Positions 35,400 through 46,969 of a stretch of DNA of 64,000 nucleotides are shown piece by piece. The position numbers and the translations under genes were made by a program. This stretch comes from Allolobophora icterica (Eukaryota; Annelida; Clitellata; Crassiclitellata; Lumbricidae), in assembly GCA_963556255.1 (NCBI GenBank), contig OY744616.1, forward strand, positions 11,998,054-12,062,053, written 5' to 3'. The notes beneath the pieces are model-generated. The model saw only the letters and a program-made list of their open reading frames with translations. It ran no database searches and was not told where the DNA came from. The number at the start of each line of letters is the position of its first letter. Within the stretch, counting starts at the first letter, position 1.

Positions 35400-38180
35400 A
35401 CATAAATATTTTTAAAAAGGTTAGTTTTACTTATTGTTGGTTAATACGTCAATCTTCAGCTGTATATCACTGCTTAGAACATTCAAAGTATTGCATTCCA
35501 GTTACTAAAATAAGTTGCCACTGTTATCTACATTTTTACCAATGACATATTTAGTTCTCAAGCTTTGGGTCTTAAGTCGACCTTTAAATTGAACTGCTAA
35601 AACTCATCGGTTCTCTGCAGGACCGCCGAGAGGTGGTACAGAGGGGCAAATGCACAGGGGCTCGGCAATTTTTGGGGCCCTGGCAATCAACTTATGAAAA
35701 ATATTATAATCAGTTATACAAAGTTTATGATTTACACCTTTTTAAATATAATATTACTGATACTCAACTACAATCAGTTTCAACTTCAAGCATCTGAAAA
35801 TTACCTTAAGTAGTTATCATTTTTTTGTTACAGAACAAAAAATTCTCATAAAGCCTAAAGATAGTTTAGAGGCCCGTGACTGCTCTGCCTAGGGGCCAGG
35901 AATTCCTGTCGGCGGGTCTGGTTCTCTGAAAAGTTAGCAAAACCTACTAAATAGTGGAACCCTTTATATAGTAAATTAAGAAAAATAAATATCTCAAATG
36001 AAAACCATGTAACAGTGTAAATCAGTTTCGATAGCTGTCCGAGCCTCCTTCAAAACTTTTCTGACTTAACGGAGTGCTCGTGAATAAGCTGGTGCCCTGC
36101 ACTTGGCTTTCGAGCGGCGCTTTAGAAGTTTGGACTTTATGATAACGAATTCAAATCTTTAGAATTACAACAAAAAAATACTGAAGTAACCAAATATACC
36201 GAAAAACTGTAAGTCATTGATCAAACACGGTTCATTTAGCACGCATCGCGTCTTAATGTCTCTTGGCACAACATAAAATTCCCTAATACATAAAATTTAA
36301 CTAGAAACCTCGTAAAATTTTCAATTTCAATAGTACGATATTTCACCGGAATGCCATGTGTGAAATTTATGACCTGTTGTTTTCGCCAGTAATCGACCGA
36401 GGATAATCGAATAATCCTCGACGGCAAGAAAATCTCTATTCACTATAGTAATCGTAATCGTAAACTCCAAACTTCTAAAGCGCCACTCGAAAGGGCACCA
36501 GCTTAATCACGAGCGCTGCATCAAGTCAGAGGGGTTTCCAGATGTTGAGATTTAATTTTTTCAAGTCAAAAATGCAAGTTGATAAACAAAATTTAAAAAA
36601 ATCATTCATGATTATGACATATTAATTTTTTGTGTGGGGTCCAATTTGTAAGTTTATTTGAACAAGAGCAATGGATTACGAGGAACGGGGGAAAAGTATC
36701 TTGAAGTGGTTGGAAGAACAGCCTACTCGATGCTCACCATGACATCTGTAGATCTGGGCCCGTTTGTCATGATTCACGATTGCCTTAATTATTGATTTTA
36801 TATTGAAAAAAGCGAATGTAGGTACCGTGTAGGCTACGTGGTTATTAGTTATTACATAATTTCCCCGACTTGACAGTCAAATTCATAACTTTTGTAGGCA
36901 CAGAGTTTACAATCTTCGGCAGTACATTAACTAGGATAATATTTTGCATTTACTTTTATGCTTTACGTGAGTGTGTATCATACACTCAGGCTATCCCAGA
37001 GCCTTCAATTATAATTGAAGGCTCTGGGCTATCCGTATGCGCAGGAATGCAATATTCCTTCAGAAATTTTCGAGGTTTTATATCATGCGATTAACGTATT
37101 TACTCATTAATTATCGGTGTGAAAATTATGTAATATTAAGATTGTGATTCAAAGGCTCCCATATATAATTCAACAACTTTTGAAAGTCACTTTTGACAGA
37201 TATTGGTGACGCTACATACTTCACATTTAATCGAGTATCTGTCGGATATATATTCTTCGCCCACTCCTCCTCTGAAAAATTTGCGCGAATTTCCGATTAA
37301 AGATTGTACGATTTTGTTCGTAAAGATCAGATAGTGCAATAATGCTTTTAGCTGGAGAACATTAATTGATTGAAGACTGGTCTAAGAATTAAACTAACCG
37401 TGTTTTTACAGTTCAAGTTGTAATTAAGGTTAAGGCAGCTGTGTTCTCATCTGAAGGGTTATTATTGTCTGCATGCATATTGGCCTGAGGTTATGGTAGC
37501 GCTACATAAGATTTTGATTCCTTGTAATGTCTTGGTTAATGAGAAATTAGAAGAGGACGAGACTAACGGCATACAAGTTTCCTCACTTGTAGAGTAAGGT
37601 ATGGTTAACTTCATCGACCACCAGATTCACAAGACGTCGTTAAATAATATACTAATTAAATAGCAACATCAGTGCATTGAGGCATTTAATATATATGTTA
37701 CACCACTGACAAAGTTTTTTCTGGTGTGTTTCATACTTTAACTCAAGAATTAGAACCAACTGTGGTAGAAAAGGGTATTTGAGCCAGGGATAAACTGATA
37801 CCGGGTATCAGGTCTGTTGTACGGATTTTTGGTATTTGTAAGAACTAAGAAACTCAACTAGATTTTATGGCAGTGACAGTACGTCCCCTTTATTACACAT
37901 ATCTGAAAGAACCTACTCTGATGAATCTGTAGACTGAAGTGGTGCTGTGTAAATTTGCAATTGCCATTACCTACTGGAATAATTTGGGTCATTGTTTGCA
38001 GATGAACAAGTGATCACAGTGTTTACTTTAAACCAGGATCACAAAATTAAATTAATTTACTTGAAGAACTTGTTAAATCTGAAAAGACTTAAAAAACTTC
38101 ACTGTCATGATGATGGCGAGAAAACCACTAGATTCCTATCTTTGAACAAACGTGTTGAATGTTGTTTACATACAGGTTAT
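35400..38180. other. Intergenic between divergent genes; SINE family 2 copies
   Basis: A reversed family 2 unit is at 36053-36140 and a forward one at 36452-36530 (CGTAATCGTAAACTCC, CTTCTAAAGCGCCACTCG). A 34-bp palindrome lies at 36995-37028. The zinc-finger gene starts to the left on the minus strand and TIPIN to the right on the plus strand. No promoter could be fixed. Confidence 0.5.
36995..37028. repeat. Perfect 34-bp palindrome
   Basis: CCCAGAGCCTTCAATTA is followed directly by its exact reverse complement, with no spacer. Confidence 0.92.
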
Positions 38181-38181
38181 C

Positions 38182-41100
38182 ATGGAGTCTATGGATTTAG
38201 ACATGAACGATTTATTTGATCGTGGTGGAGATGACGCTGACAACGATGGGCAGGATTATGGAGTGCACGCTGGGTTGCCAGACCTTGACCTTGACGAAGG
38301 TGTTATGCGACCCCAGGAGGATCAAAATGAAGGTTTGATATGTTCTTATTACGTTTGTATATATGTATGGACAATTGGACATCATATACAGTTATGTATT
38401 TATTTTTGTATACAAGGTCGTTGGCAAGTTTGAGGGTGGGGCAATGATGGATGGATCAAGAAGAGGTCACAAGAAAGGTCAATTGTGCTACAGGTTGCCA
38501 AAAATCCTGACCTGCTACTTATCTCTCTATCTAGGGTGGGATTTGTCTTTCTCCTAGCCTCAGCAGTCAGCAGAACTCCTAGGTGTTTAGCCCATATGGA
38601 AAATTAAGTACTTATTTTAGCGAATTGCAGTGGCTCTTCAGTGGGGGAACACTATTTTTCTCTTCAGTTACATTGCCACTGCTCTCTGAGTGCTGCAGAG
38701 TTGACACTTGGACAATTATAACAATGATAGCGTTCTTCATAATAATGTAATAATAATTATAGTAATTTTACATTATATAATAATAATAAGAAAATTTATG
38801 TGGCACTATTGCACAGCCAAGGTCAAAGAAAAGGGTGCTGTACTTGAGCTATGTAGCTGATTGTCTTGCGCATACCTATAGAATTCAACCAGTGAACTCC
38901 CTGCTGCAGTTGACTCATTTTTGGTTCTTATGACAAAGAAGGTGCATTGCTGAAAACATTCTTATTATGTGTGGCAAGTTACAGTTAAAAACCCTGAGAT
39001 TTGTCTGTTAGAATAAATGTTTGAAGAGCTGTTCTTAAATTATTGGCAATTTTGCATTTACTGTACAGATGATGAGGTGCTCAACAATCTGAAAAATTTG
39101 TCAAAGGGAGCTGCGAAAAAGAAAGTTCAAAGACCTCAGCCAAAGCTTGACCCAGAAAGGTTAGAAATTAGGAAAGGTTAGAAATTAGGAAAGGTTAGAA
39201 ATTAGGAAAGGTTAGAAATTAGGAAAGGTTAGAAATTAGGAAAGGTTCTATGGGACCTGGTAGTGCCTCATACTTTTTAAATATTCAGTTATTTTAAAAA
39301 TTCTGTTCTAGAGAAAATGTGATTCCCTTCAATTTTTCAGAAACATGTCTCTGACGCTACATAAGTATCCAAGAAGGATCCCTAAGAATGCTGCAGTGAG
39401 TGATTTAAATTACGTTACATGTTTTATGTAATCTAATGCAATAACTTCTATAGCGCCAAAGTCATAATGCTCAATACATAAGTCGAGGGTCACTATTAAT
39501 CAAAATCATCGTGCAAGCCAAATTCCATGACAAGTCCATTTGAAAGCCAAGAGGGGAGTCTGAGAAGACACGGAAACAGTCCATGGTGGAAGTGAGTCCA
39601 GGAGAAGATGACTTTTTAGTTGAAGTCTGAAGGCCAGTATAGACTTTGCTGAGCGAACTTTTGCCAAAACTTTTACTCATCTAGGCTGTTGCAAGCAAAG
39701 GCAAAAAGACTGATAACAGTTGTGCTGCAAAAGATGGTAAGGATGTTTTGTTGCTTCACTGCAGCTGTGAATTAGAGTTTTTCAATGTTATTTAGACTGA
39801 AGAGTGATCGAGGACTGCCAGCCCTAACAAAACTCTTCAAGGACACTCAGTTCAAGGGAAAAGGTCGTGAGGTATTTACACGTCTTTTGAATGCACATTT
39901 AAGAACATATATGTATGCATACAGTTATCTTTTATGTATAAATTTACATGAATGAAATAATAATAAAAGTAACTAAAATAATGACAAAAGTAACTAAAAT
40001 ATTTTTAAAAAGTATTAAGAACATGCAGTTATCTTTTATGTATAAGTTTAAATGAATAAAATAATAATAGTAAGTAAAATACTGACAATAGTAACTAAGA
40101 TATTGTAAAAAAGTAAGTGAAATAACAAAATTGGTAATGAATAGTAGCTTCCATGGTATCAGAGTCTAATGCATAACACTTTAACGATGAGCTGCATTGG
40201 TTTCCCAGTCACTTTTAGTACTCTCGTCTTTAAAGCGTTAACACATCGCATAATGTTGCATCACAACCAAACTGAGAGTTAGATTATTTTGCTGGTCAGT
40301 CTTTGAAAGCAGTAAATATTGATTCGAGGTCGAAGTTTTGTCCAGGACTGTAAGAGAAGAAAGAGTTAAAGGAAGTTGGCCAAGCAATTGAACATGTTTA
40401 TGTATTTTATGTGAAGAGGAGAGCTGGTCATACTAGAATATTATTAGTGTTATTAAGCATCTCTATCTAGTGACCAAGCATCAATCGATGGTGCTCAGGG
40501 GCGCCCGCAGGCGGACGCACTGGACGCACGTGCGTCCACCCACCAGATCAAATCCACACAAGTATAAGGCTGAGCATAGATATTTTTATGAACGACAATA
40601 CGGCATGTTAAAGATTTCGATGTTATCTAAATTGAATTGTGTCTAATGAGTCACTCTGAGTCATTTTCAGTGTATGACTACCAGCCGCGGACAGAGGACG
40701 GGTAGGATGGGAGGGGACAGGAGGAGGGTGCGTCCAATTTTTTTGGGGTGTGCGTCCAATTTTTCAAAACCTGCGGGCGCCCCTGATGGTGCTGACCTAT
40801 TGTGAGTGAAGGACTCTCTCATGGTCCCTACACAGTGACTGCCTAGAACCCATACTCTTCTCATTGCAAGGCATTCTAGCTCTTTGCCAAACACAGACTT
40901 TATGTTACACTGTGCAAACACGTGATATTATGTATTAAATCGTGTTGAATGCATTTGTTTAAACTGAAGGTTGATGATCTGAAACTGGTGATGGGCAAAT
41001 TAGAACATTGGGCTCATCGGCTTTATCCTAAGATGCCCTTCGATGATTTCATAGAACGCTTGGAGAAGCTTGGGGGAAAGAAGGAAATTCAGGTACCAAT

Positions 41101-44100
41101 AACCAATCATCATTTTAACTTAATTTTCTGCTGAACTTGAGCTTCAGATGATTCAAAATGCATAATTAGGCAAGTGATTTAGGCGAGCTAATCATTAATC
41201 ATTTATATTAATTGCCTGTTAGTTTATGGAGGTGCTTGATAGTGTAGTGGTCAGCGTGCGGGACTGTCAATTTGAGAAGTTAGGGGTTCAAATCCCCACC
41301 ATAGAAATTTTGTTTCAGATTTCTGCTTCACCTGCGCCCGTAGCAAACGAATACACTGACCGTACACTGTCAGTGGGAAGATGAGATGATGAGGAGAGGG
41401 CTGGCCATCCGCCTTCATATGCCGAAGCTGAGAAAATGAAGTTGCTAACACTTGATACCCATGGCTGCCTCTCAGGCTAGCAAAGGGACTGATTTTCTTT
41501 GCTTGTGATGGCTTGATCCAGAGTGGATTTTTTCACAAGAGACGCAAACTTGACAACAGAAATCCACCAAGAGGACAAGCTTTCTTTACACGTTACATGA
41601 AGAAGAGGAAGAGCAGTCTCATCAGCTGACCCCAAGAGGTGGTCATGGGCGTGAAGTGTTAGCGACTTCATTTTCTTAGCCTCAGCATATGAGGGCGGGT
41701 GGCCACTCCTCTCCCTCATCGTCTGACCTTTCCACCAACAACAGTATACCCATAGCTGACTTGACTAGGGGTGAAAGTGCTGTAGAAATCTCACAACAGA
41801 TTTCTGCTGTGGAAGGATTTGAAGCTCTGGTAGACGGTCCAGCCAACTAACCACTATACTATCACACCAAATGTTACCTGACATCTCCCTCATCGTCTGA
41901 CCTTTCCACCAACAACAGTATACCCATAGCTGACTTGACTAGGGGTGAAAGTGCTGTAGAAATCTCACAACAGATTTCTGCTGTGGAAGGATTTGAAGCT
42001 CTGGTAGACGGTCCAGCCAACTAACCACTATACTATCACACCAAATGTTACCTGACATGAATAAAAATTACACAAGGCACACGAATAGATGTGAACAAAC
42101 AGGTGCATTTGCAATCAGCGTAGTATCACTAATTAAACGATAATAAGTGCTAAGATCTTCTCAAGAGCCATAATCTTGTACGTTGTAGACATGTGTTAAG
42201 AGAATTCGTCTGGACATGCCAATTCTGGACGAGGACTTTGTCTCGCGTCAGGACGAAGAAACAAAGGGATCTGACAATGAAAACGCATCCCCCGACACAT
42301 CAGATACTGTACGTCATCATCATCATCTTTTGTTTTCATCATCATCATCATCATCATCGTCGTCATCATCTCCACACTCAAAAACATAGACACAAAAGAA
42401 GGTGTACGTAAGTAACGCATTTGTTAGCATGTCATATGCCCATCAGCTGAGTGGGGAGTTTATATTTAACATTTTAGGTGCATGCATTGTTTAACCATTC
42501 ATCAGACTTGTTAACAGGTATGAAGGCAATTTCTAAAGTAGGGCACAGGAAGTTTCCCTTATCCACTGCCTCAGTCTGTCTCCCACTAAAGGTTTAAGGT
42601 TTTGCCCATACTCGTATTTCGATCGTCAGGCCTGGTGCTGATCCCTGGTGTTAAGCCATCAGCCCGTAGGTGGCATTGGCATACGTCGGCCGTAGGTGGC
42701 CAGGTCTTTCCGCTGAACCCAAGGTTACCTGCGTAGTGAAACTGCTACTCATTTTACTGCTGCCCTGTTGAGAGTAGAAGGCTGAATCGACCTTTGTATG
42801 GCTAGCGGGTTTTGAACCTGCTTCCTTCTGCACTTCGTGCCAGTGTGTTTACCATTCAGCTATCATCCTGTCCCTGTCTCCCACTGAAGATGCGTTATTC
42901 CCATACATCTCACTCCTGCCTGTACGTATTTCTTCCACACTGCTGCCAAACACAAAATTGCTCTTTGAAACGCTTGGTGTTTCTCACAATCAATTCAACA
43001 GCTGCTCTGCTGGAAAACTAATCACTTGCCTTGCAACGACTTCTGGAGTTCTCGAGCAGTGTAACATGGCTTGCAAGTTGTCGAGTTTTGTTGATAAACC
43101 ACAGATTGTTTGCTGATGGTGGGCTTTGCTGATCTGATTATGGCTTGAGTATGGTGCAGCAACCGGTTGATTCATTTGACACCAGCAGTCTAGCACTATG
43201 GAATTTGCTTAATAATAATTAATAGTAATAATAATAATTTACATAGTTTGAGGAAGCATTGGTATTGCTATTTGTTGCAAAGAAATGATTTAACTGCATA
43301 TCGGTATACATATAGATGCATATTATCATCTTCTTGGGGAGGGGGATAGGTGAATGGTAATACTCTTGCCTGCAGAACATTGATCTTGAAAAGATGTGGT
43401 TGGATACCACAAGCCCCCTCTAAGTCGACTTAGCCTTCCACTCCCTGGAGGCAGCAGTAAAACGAGCGGGCGCCTAACAGCCTGCCAAGTGCCAAGACAC
43501 GTGTTCAATAAGATCCTGATAATTGTACCATCATGTTTCAGTGTTGCTTACTGCGGTTTTGTCAGTGAGTTGTGAATAAATGAATATTATTATTATTATA
43601 TTACTTTAATAGTCTCCTGTGTATCTGCAGTCTTATTAGAAAACGTGCACCTTTGCCAAAAATGTTACTTTCTAGGAGGATCCTGTTGATGCTGAACTTG
43701 CTTATGATGCAATGATACAAAGAGAACGTGAAGCACAGGATTTGGAGTCTAGGTCTCACGACAATTCTCTGAATTCTGGAACAAATCCTGCTGCCGAACC
43801 CAGTACGCCGATCCGGCCATCTGCAGTATCTGCAAATTCTCCGTCTCTTTCTTCACCAGTGCCCAGCTCTTCTCAGAAAGCTTCCGAACAAGTAGGATGT
43901 GAAATTATTAGATAATATTTGGAAGCAGATTGTGGAGTGAACTGTGAAAAATGATGTGTTGGTTGAAAATTATATTTTAAAAAATTTCTGATTTTTCAGG
44001 ATTACATAACTCTCTCTTTGTAGAGTATACTTATTTATTTATTTATCTAAATATTGCATTATTTTAAATAAAATAAACAGGATTGTAATGTATTTGTGTA

Positions 44101-46965
44101 ATCCATAAAGATCGAGTTTCCTGAACTTTTTACAGGTAAAACAAATGAAGTAGTTAGGTTAGGACAGTTGCTTATTTAAGGCAATTGCTTGTCTATGTAA
44201 GGCAGTTTAAGGCTATTGCTCATCTATGTAAGGCAAATGCTCATTTAAGGCAATTGCTTGTCATTTGCTCATCTGTTTAAATCATGATTTAGTTTAAGGC
44301 AGTTCTCATTTAAGGCAATTGCTTGCCTACGTAAGACAGTTGCTCATCTAGGTTAGGTTATTGTTCATTTAAGGTATTTTGCTCATCTACGTGTATGTAA
44401 GGTTGTTGTGGTGGTTTTACTTTGCGACTTGTGATGGTTGTAGGTGTCAACTGAACAGCAGGAAAGGATGGAAAGAAATCGCCTTCAGGCCCTGCAGAAG
44501 AGAGCCCAGCGCTTGGGTTTACCCGTTCCAACTTCACGTAAGTTGGTGTTTCATTTTCTACGACACCTTATCTCTCCCGTTGTGCCATTAAAATACAGTG
44601 CAGTTGAGAGTTGATCATGCATGCTAATCTCCTTGTAATGCTGTTTTTCAAAGCCTTTCAGTTGCCATGATATGATAAGATTATGTTACAACGATGTCAA
44701 TACTGTAAAGGTGAGGTAGGTTTAGAATCCATGTCTAATGAGTTTCTGTAGGAATTTACAAACAAATGGGGTACTAGTTACCTTTAGACTCTTATCCTAC
44801 TGCTCTGCTGGTTTGTCATGTGGTTGTGTTTAGTGTCAAACGAAAGGTTGGGGGTTCAAGTCCCCACCAGGGCAGAAATTTGGTTCGAGATTTCTGTTCT
44901 ACCTGCGCACCCTAGCTAACTCAGCTATAATGAGTGCACTGACCGTATAATATCGGTGGGAAGATGAGACGGCGAGGGAGAGGACTGGCCAACCACTCTC
45001 CCTCATATGCCGAGGCTAAGAAAATGAAGTCGCTGCCTCAGGGCTAGCTTAAGGGACTGCTCATTGTGTTCTGTGTTTCTTGAGCCTCTTCCATGCTTAG
45101 GAAGGGTGTCTACAGCTGAGAGACTTTTCTGTCTTCAGAGGTCATGATTGAGGGCGGTACATGAAAAACGAATGCCTTGTCTTACTTTGTCATCAAGATA
45201 ACACTGGCTGTGCTGCCACTTCCATCTTTACACACCACTGTCTTATTTGTCATAGTTATAATGATATGTCCTACTGTCTCTGTGCACGACCATCCTTATG
45301 AACCAGTACCACTATCCTAAATATATCCTTTTCTCGCCTTAAGACCACTCTAATCAGCCGCGCTGGAGTCGGGAGCACCTCTGAGTAGTTCTCCTTGAAG
45401 AGGTGCTATTTAAATGTCTGCTATGAATGAATGGATGAATGTGAACCACCATCGTAATGAACCACTATTCTAAACCTATGCAGCACGATCTTTATGTAGC
45501 ACCATTCCTAAAGATACACACCACTATCTTTAAGCACAACCTTTCTAAAAAAAATGCACACCATCTTTATGTACCACCATTTAAAATATGCACCGTCATC
45601 TTTAAACACCATCACCTTTATGCACCACCATCCTAGAGGTCTGCACCACCATCTTTATGTACACTACCATCCTTATGCACTACCACTAACCACCTTCATC
45701 TTAGCTGTTTTGCAGATGTTTTATTGAGTTTTTGTGATGTGAGTTATTTGTGATGTGAAGATCATTATTAGCCACTGGTTGTCAGTGTTCCTGTGAATAA
45801 AAATGAATATATTATTACTATTATTATCCACTGGTTTGCATTTAAATTCTGCCATATGAATATATTAATATTATTATTATCCACTCGTTTGCATTTAAAT
45901 TCTGCCATATGAATATATTATTATTATTATTATCCACTCGTTTGCATTTAAATTCTGCCATATGAATATATTATTATTATTATTATCCACTCGTTTGCAT
46001 TTAAATTCTGCCATATGAATATATTATTATTATTATTATCCACTCGTTTGCATTTAAATTCTGCCATATGAATATATTATTATTATTATTATCCACTGGT
46101 TGTCAGTGTGCTTGTCAATAAACACGAATATATTATTATTATTATTATCCACTCGTTTGCATTTAAATTCTGCCATATGAATATATTATTATTATTATTA
46201 TCCACTGGTTGTCAGTGTGCTTGTCAATAAACACGAATATATTATTATTATTATTATCCACTGGTTTGCATTTAAATTCTGCCATATGAATATATTAATA
46301 TTATTATCCACTCATTTGCATTTTAATTCTGCCATATGAATATATTATTATTATTATTATCCACTCGTTTGCATTTAAATTCTGCCATATGAATATACTA
46401 TTATTATTATTATTATTATTATTGTAGATTATTATTATTATTATTTTTTTTTTTATATATTATTATTATTATTATTATCCACTGGTCTGCATTTAAATTT
46501 TGCCATATGAATATATTATTATTATTATTATTATTATCCACTCATTTGCATTTTAATTCGGCCGTAGAGTGGCATTCTTTTGATCAGTTCTGTGTGTGTG
46601 TGTATGCAGTGTCACAATCAGGCGCTTCAAGCAGTCAACCTTCCGACAACAAAAGTGTCAGTTCGGATGGAAACAAAGATCATTTGAATGCGGACAGTTG
46701 TTTGGCAAACAGTCCTACGACTGACGATAGCATTAATCGAATCAAGGGTTCTTCAGAGCAGCAGCTTCTCCTCTCTGTTGAGGCTGCCACACTTGGAAAT
46801 GCCGAACGGTGTTCTGGAGCAAACAATGATATCGACGAGAATTTGGGAACAAAGCTGTCCAATCCAGCTGACAGACGCAATTTGGAGAGCGTTGCTTCAG
46901 ATGAATTTGGACAGGAAACAATGCAAACAGAGGATGAAATACTTGAAGGCTTAAACTCGTCGTGA
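38182..46965 (+). CDS. TIPIN: TIMELESS-interacting protein (TIPIN) homologue, eight coding exons
   Basis: TIPIN pairs with Timeless in the fork protection complex, binds RPA and supports replication-checkpoint signalling in the nucleus (known of the family). Coding exons, with phases that agree at every junction: 38182-38332, 39069-39159, 39796-39871, 40970-41092, 42189-42308, 43676-43891, 44444-44537, 46610-46965; 408 residues against about 300 in human. Residues 77-165 form the Swi3/Csm3 domain: KLDPERLKSDRGLPAL, FKGKGRE, LEHWAHRLYPKMPFDDFIE, then TCVKRIRLDMPILDEDF. These are near-identical in pattern to vertebrate TIPIN. Exon 7 holds the EQQERMERNRLQALQKR helix. The N-terminus is acidic; the C-terminal third is low-complexity and acidic. 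The ATG at 38182 has a second in-frame Met at codon 4, and a CATACAG acceptor-like site just upstream suggests a 5' UTR intron. Introns carry SINEs, a MITE, tandem repeats and two skipped exon-like segments. Confidence 0.93.
39155..39250 (+). repeat. 17-bp tandem repeat made of the TIPIN exon 2 splice donor
   Basis: The unit AAAGGTTAGAAATTAGG is repeated about 5.5 times, starting in the last bases of exon 2. Six donor-like AAAG|GT sites lie at 39160, 39177, 39194, 39211, 39228 and 39245 (the first GT base). Only the first keeps the TIPIN frame without soon meeting a stop. Confidence 0.92.
39341..39395 (+). other. Skipped exon-like segment A in TIPIN intron 2
   Basis: A TTTTTCAG acceptor and a GCA|GTGAGT donor enclose 55 bp that stay open in the exon 2 frame, but 55 is not a multiple of three, so inclusion shifts exon 3 into a stop. 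No counterpart exists in vertebrate TIPIN. It could be a poison exon or chance. Confidence 0.35.
39685..39736 (+). other. Skipped exon-like segment B in TIPIN intron 2
   Basis: A CTCATCTAG acceptor and a strong GATG|GTAAGG donor enclose 52 bp. Any combination of A and B with exon 3 breaks the frame within a few codons. Confidence 0.35.
40465..40860 (+). repeat. SINE family 3 copy in TIPIN intron 3, split by a MITE
   Basis: GACCAAGCATCAATCGATGG continues after the MITE as GCTGACCTATTGTGAGTG and CATGGTCCCTACACAGTG. Confidence 0.75.
40496..40785. mobile_element. hAT-like MITE with perfect TSD
   Basis: The 290-bp element has perfect termini CAGGGGCGCCCGCAGG and CCTGCGGGCGCCCCTG. ATGGTGCT is exactly duplicated at 40488-40495 and 40786-40793. 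The interior has repeated GTGCGTCCAATTTTT segments. It is inserted in a SINE within TIPIN intron 3. Confidence 0.93.
41222..41493 (+). repeat. SINE family 1, full-length copy in TIPIN intron 4
   Basis: The tRNA-like head has TAGTGTAGTGGTCAGCGTGC (A box) and GGTTCAAATCC (B box), then the family body with GAAGATGAGATGATGAGG, GCCGAAGCTGAGAAAATG and CTGCCTCTCAGGCTAGC. Confidence 0.8.
41575..41884 (-). repeat. SINE family 1, reversed copy
   Basis: On the minus strand it starts with a tRNA-like head (ATAGTGGTTAGTTGGCTGG, TTCAAATCC) and runs to GAGGCTAAGAAAATGAAGTC and beyond. Its head half is part of the 174-bp tandem duplication. Confidence 0.8.
41711..42058. repeat. Perfect 174-bp tandem duplication
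   Basis: 41711-41884 and 41885-42058 are identical base for base by eye. The unit covers the head half of the reversed SINE and a little flank. Zero divergence means a very recent event or an assembly artefact. Confidence 0.92.
42316..42370. repeat. (CAT)n microsatellite at the TIPIN exon 5 donor
   Basis: CATCAT repeats start about seven bases after the ACT|GTACGT donor of exon 5. Confidence 0.9.
42590..42870 (-). repeat. SINE family 5, reversed, TIPIN intron 5
   Basis: On the minus strand a tRNA-like head (ATAGCTGAATGGTAAACAC, GGTTCAAAACC) is followed by a body with CTGCCACCTACGGCC-like segments. A forward relative is at 43325-43560. Confidence 0.6.
43325..43560 (+). repeat. SINE family 5, forward, TIPIN intron 5
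   Basis: GGATAGGTGAATGGTAATAC then GTTGGATACCAC as A- and B-box-like words, a CTCCCTGGAGGCAGCAGTAA body shared in reverse with 42735-42770, and an ATTATTATTAT tail near 43590. Confidence 0.6.
44140..44400. repeat. Irregular ~25-bp repeats, TIPIN intron 6
   Basis: TTTAAGGCAATTGCTTGTC and GCTCATCTATGTAAGGCA alternate about ten times with variation up to the exon 7 acceptor region. Confidence 0.75.
44816..45066 (+). repeat. SINE family 1 copy, TIPIN intron 7
   Basis: The B box GGTTCAAGTCCCCACCAGG is followed by the family body (GGGAAGATGAGACGGCGAGG, CATATGCCGAGGCTAAG). Confidence 0.75.
45371..45440 (+). repeat. Repeat-tail hairpin, TIPIN intron 7
   Basis: GAGCACCTCTGAGTAGTTC then GAAGAGGTGCTATTTAAAT and an ATGAATGAATGG tail: the GCGCTATATAAAT family with compensatory changes that keep the stem. 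Confidence 0.7.
45460..45705. repeat. Irregular CACCATC-TTTATG repeats
   Basis: CACCACCATCTTTATGCACC-like units repeat with heavy variation upstream of the intron 7 minisatellite. Confidence 0.7.
45773..46555. repeat. ~50-60 bp minisatellite, TIPIN intron 7
   Basis: About twelve units combine TTATTATTATTATCCACTCG and TTTGCATTTAAATTCTGCC then ATATGAATATA. Two units instead carry TTGTCAGTGTGCTTGTC, showing gene-conversion-like shuffling. The array ends about 50 bases before the last TIPIN exon. Confidence 0.92.
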
Positions 46966-46969
46966 CCAT

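Noticed and set aside
39160..39190. Exon 2 of TIPIN read through the 17-bp repeats
   Set aside because: The frame meets a stop within about 30 bases, and exon 3 joins in frame only from the first donor.
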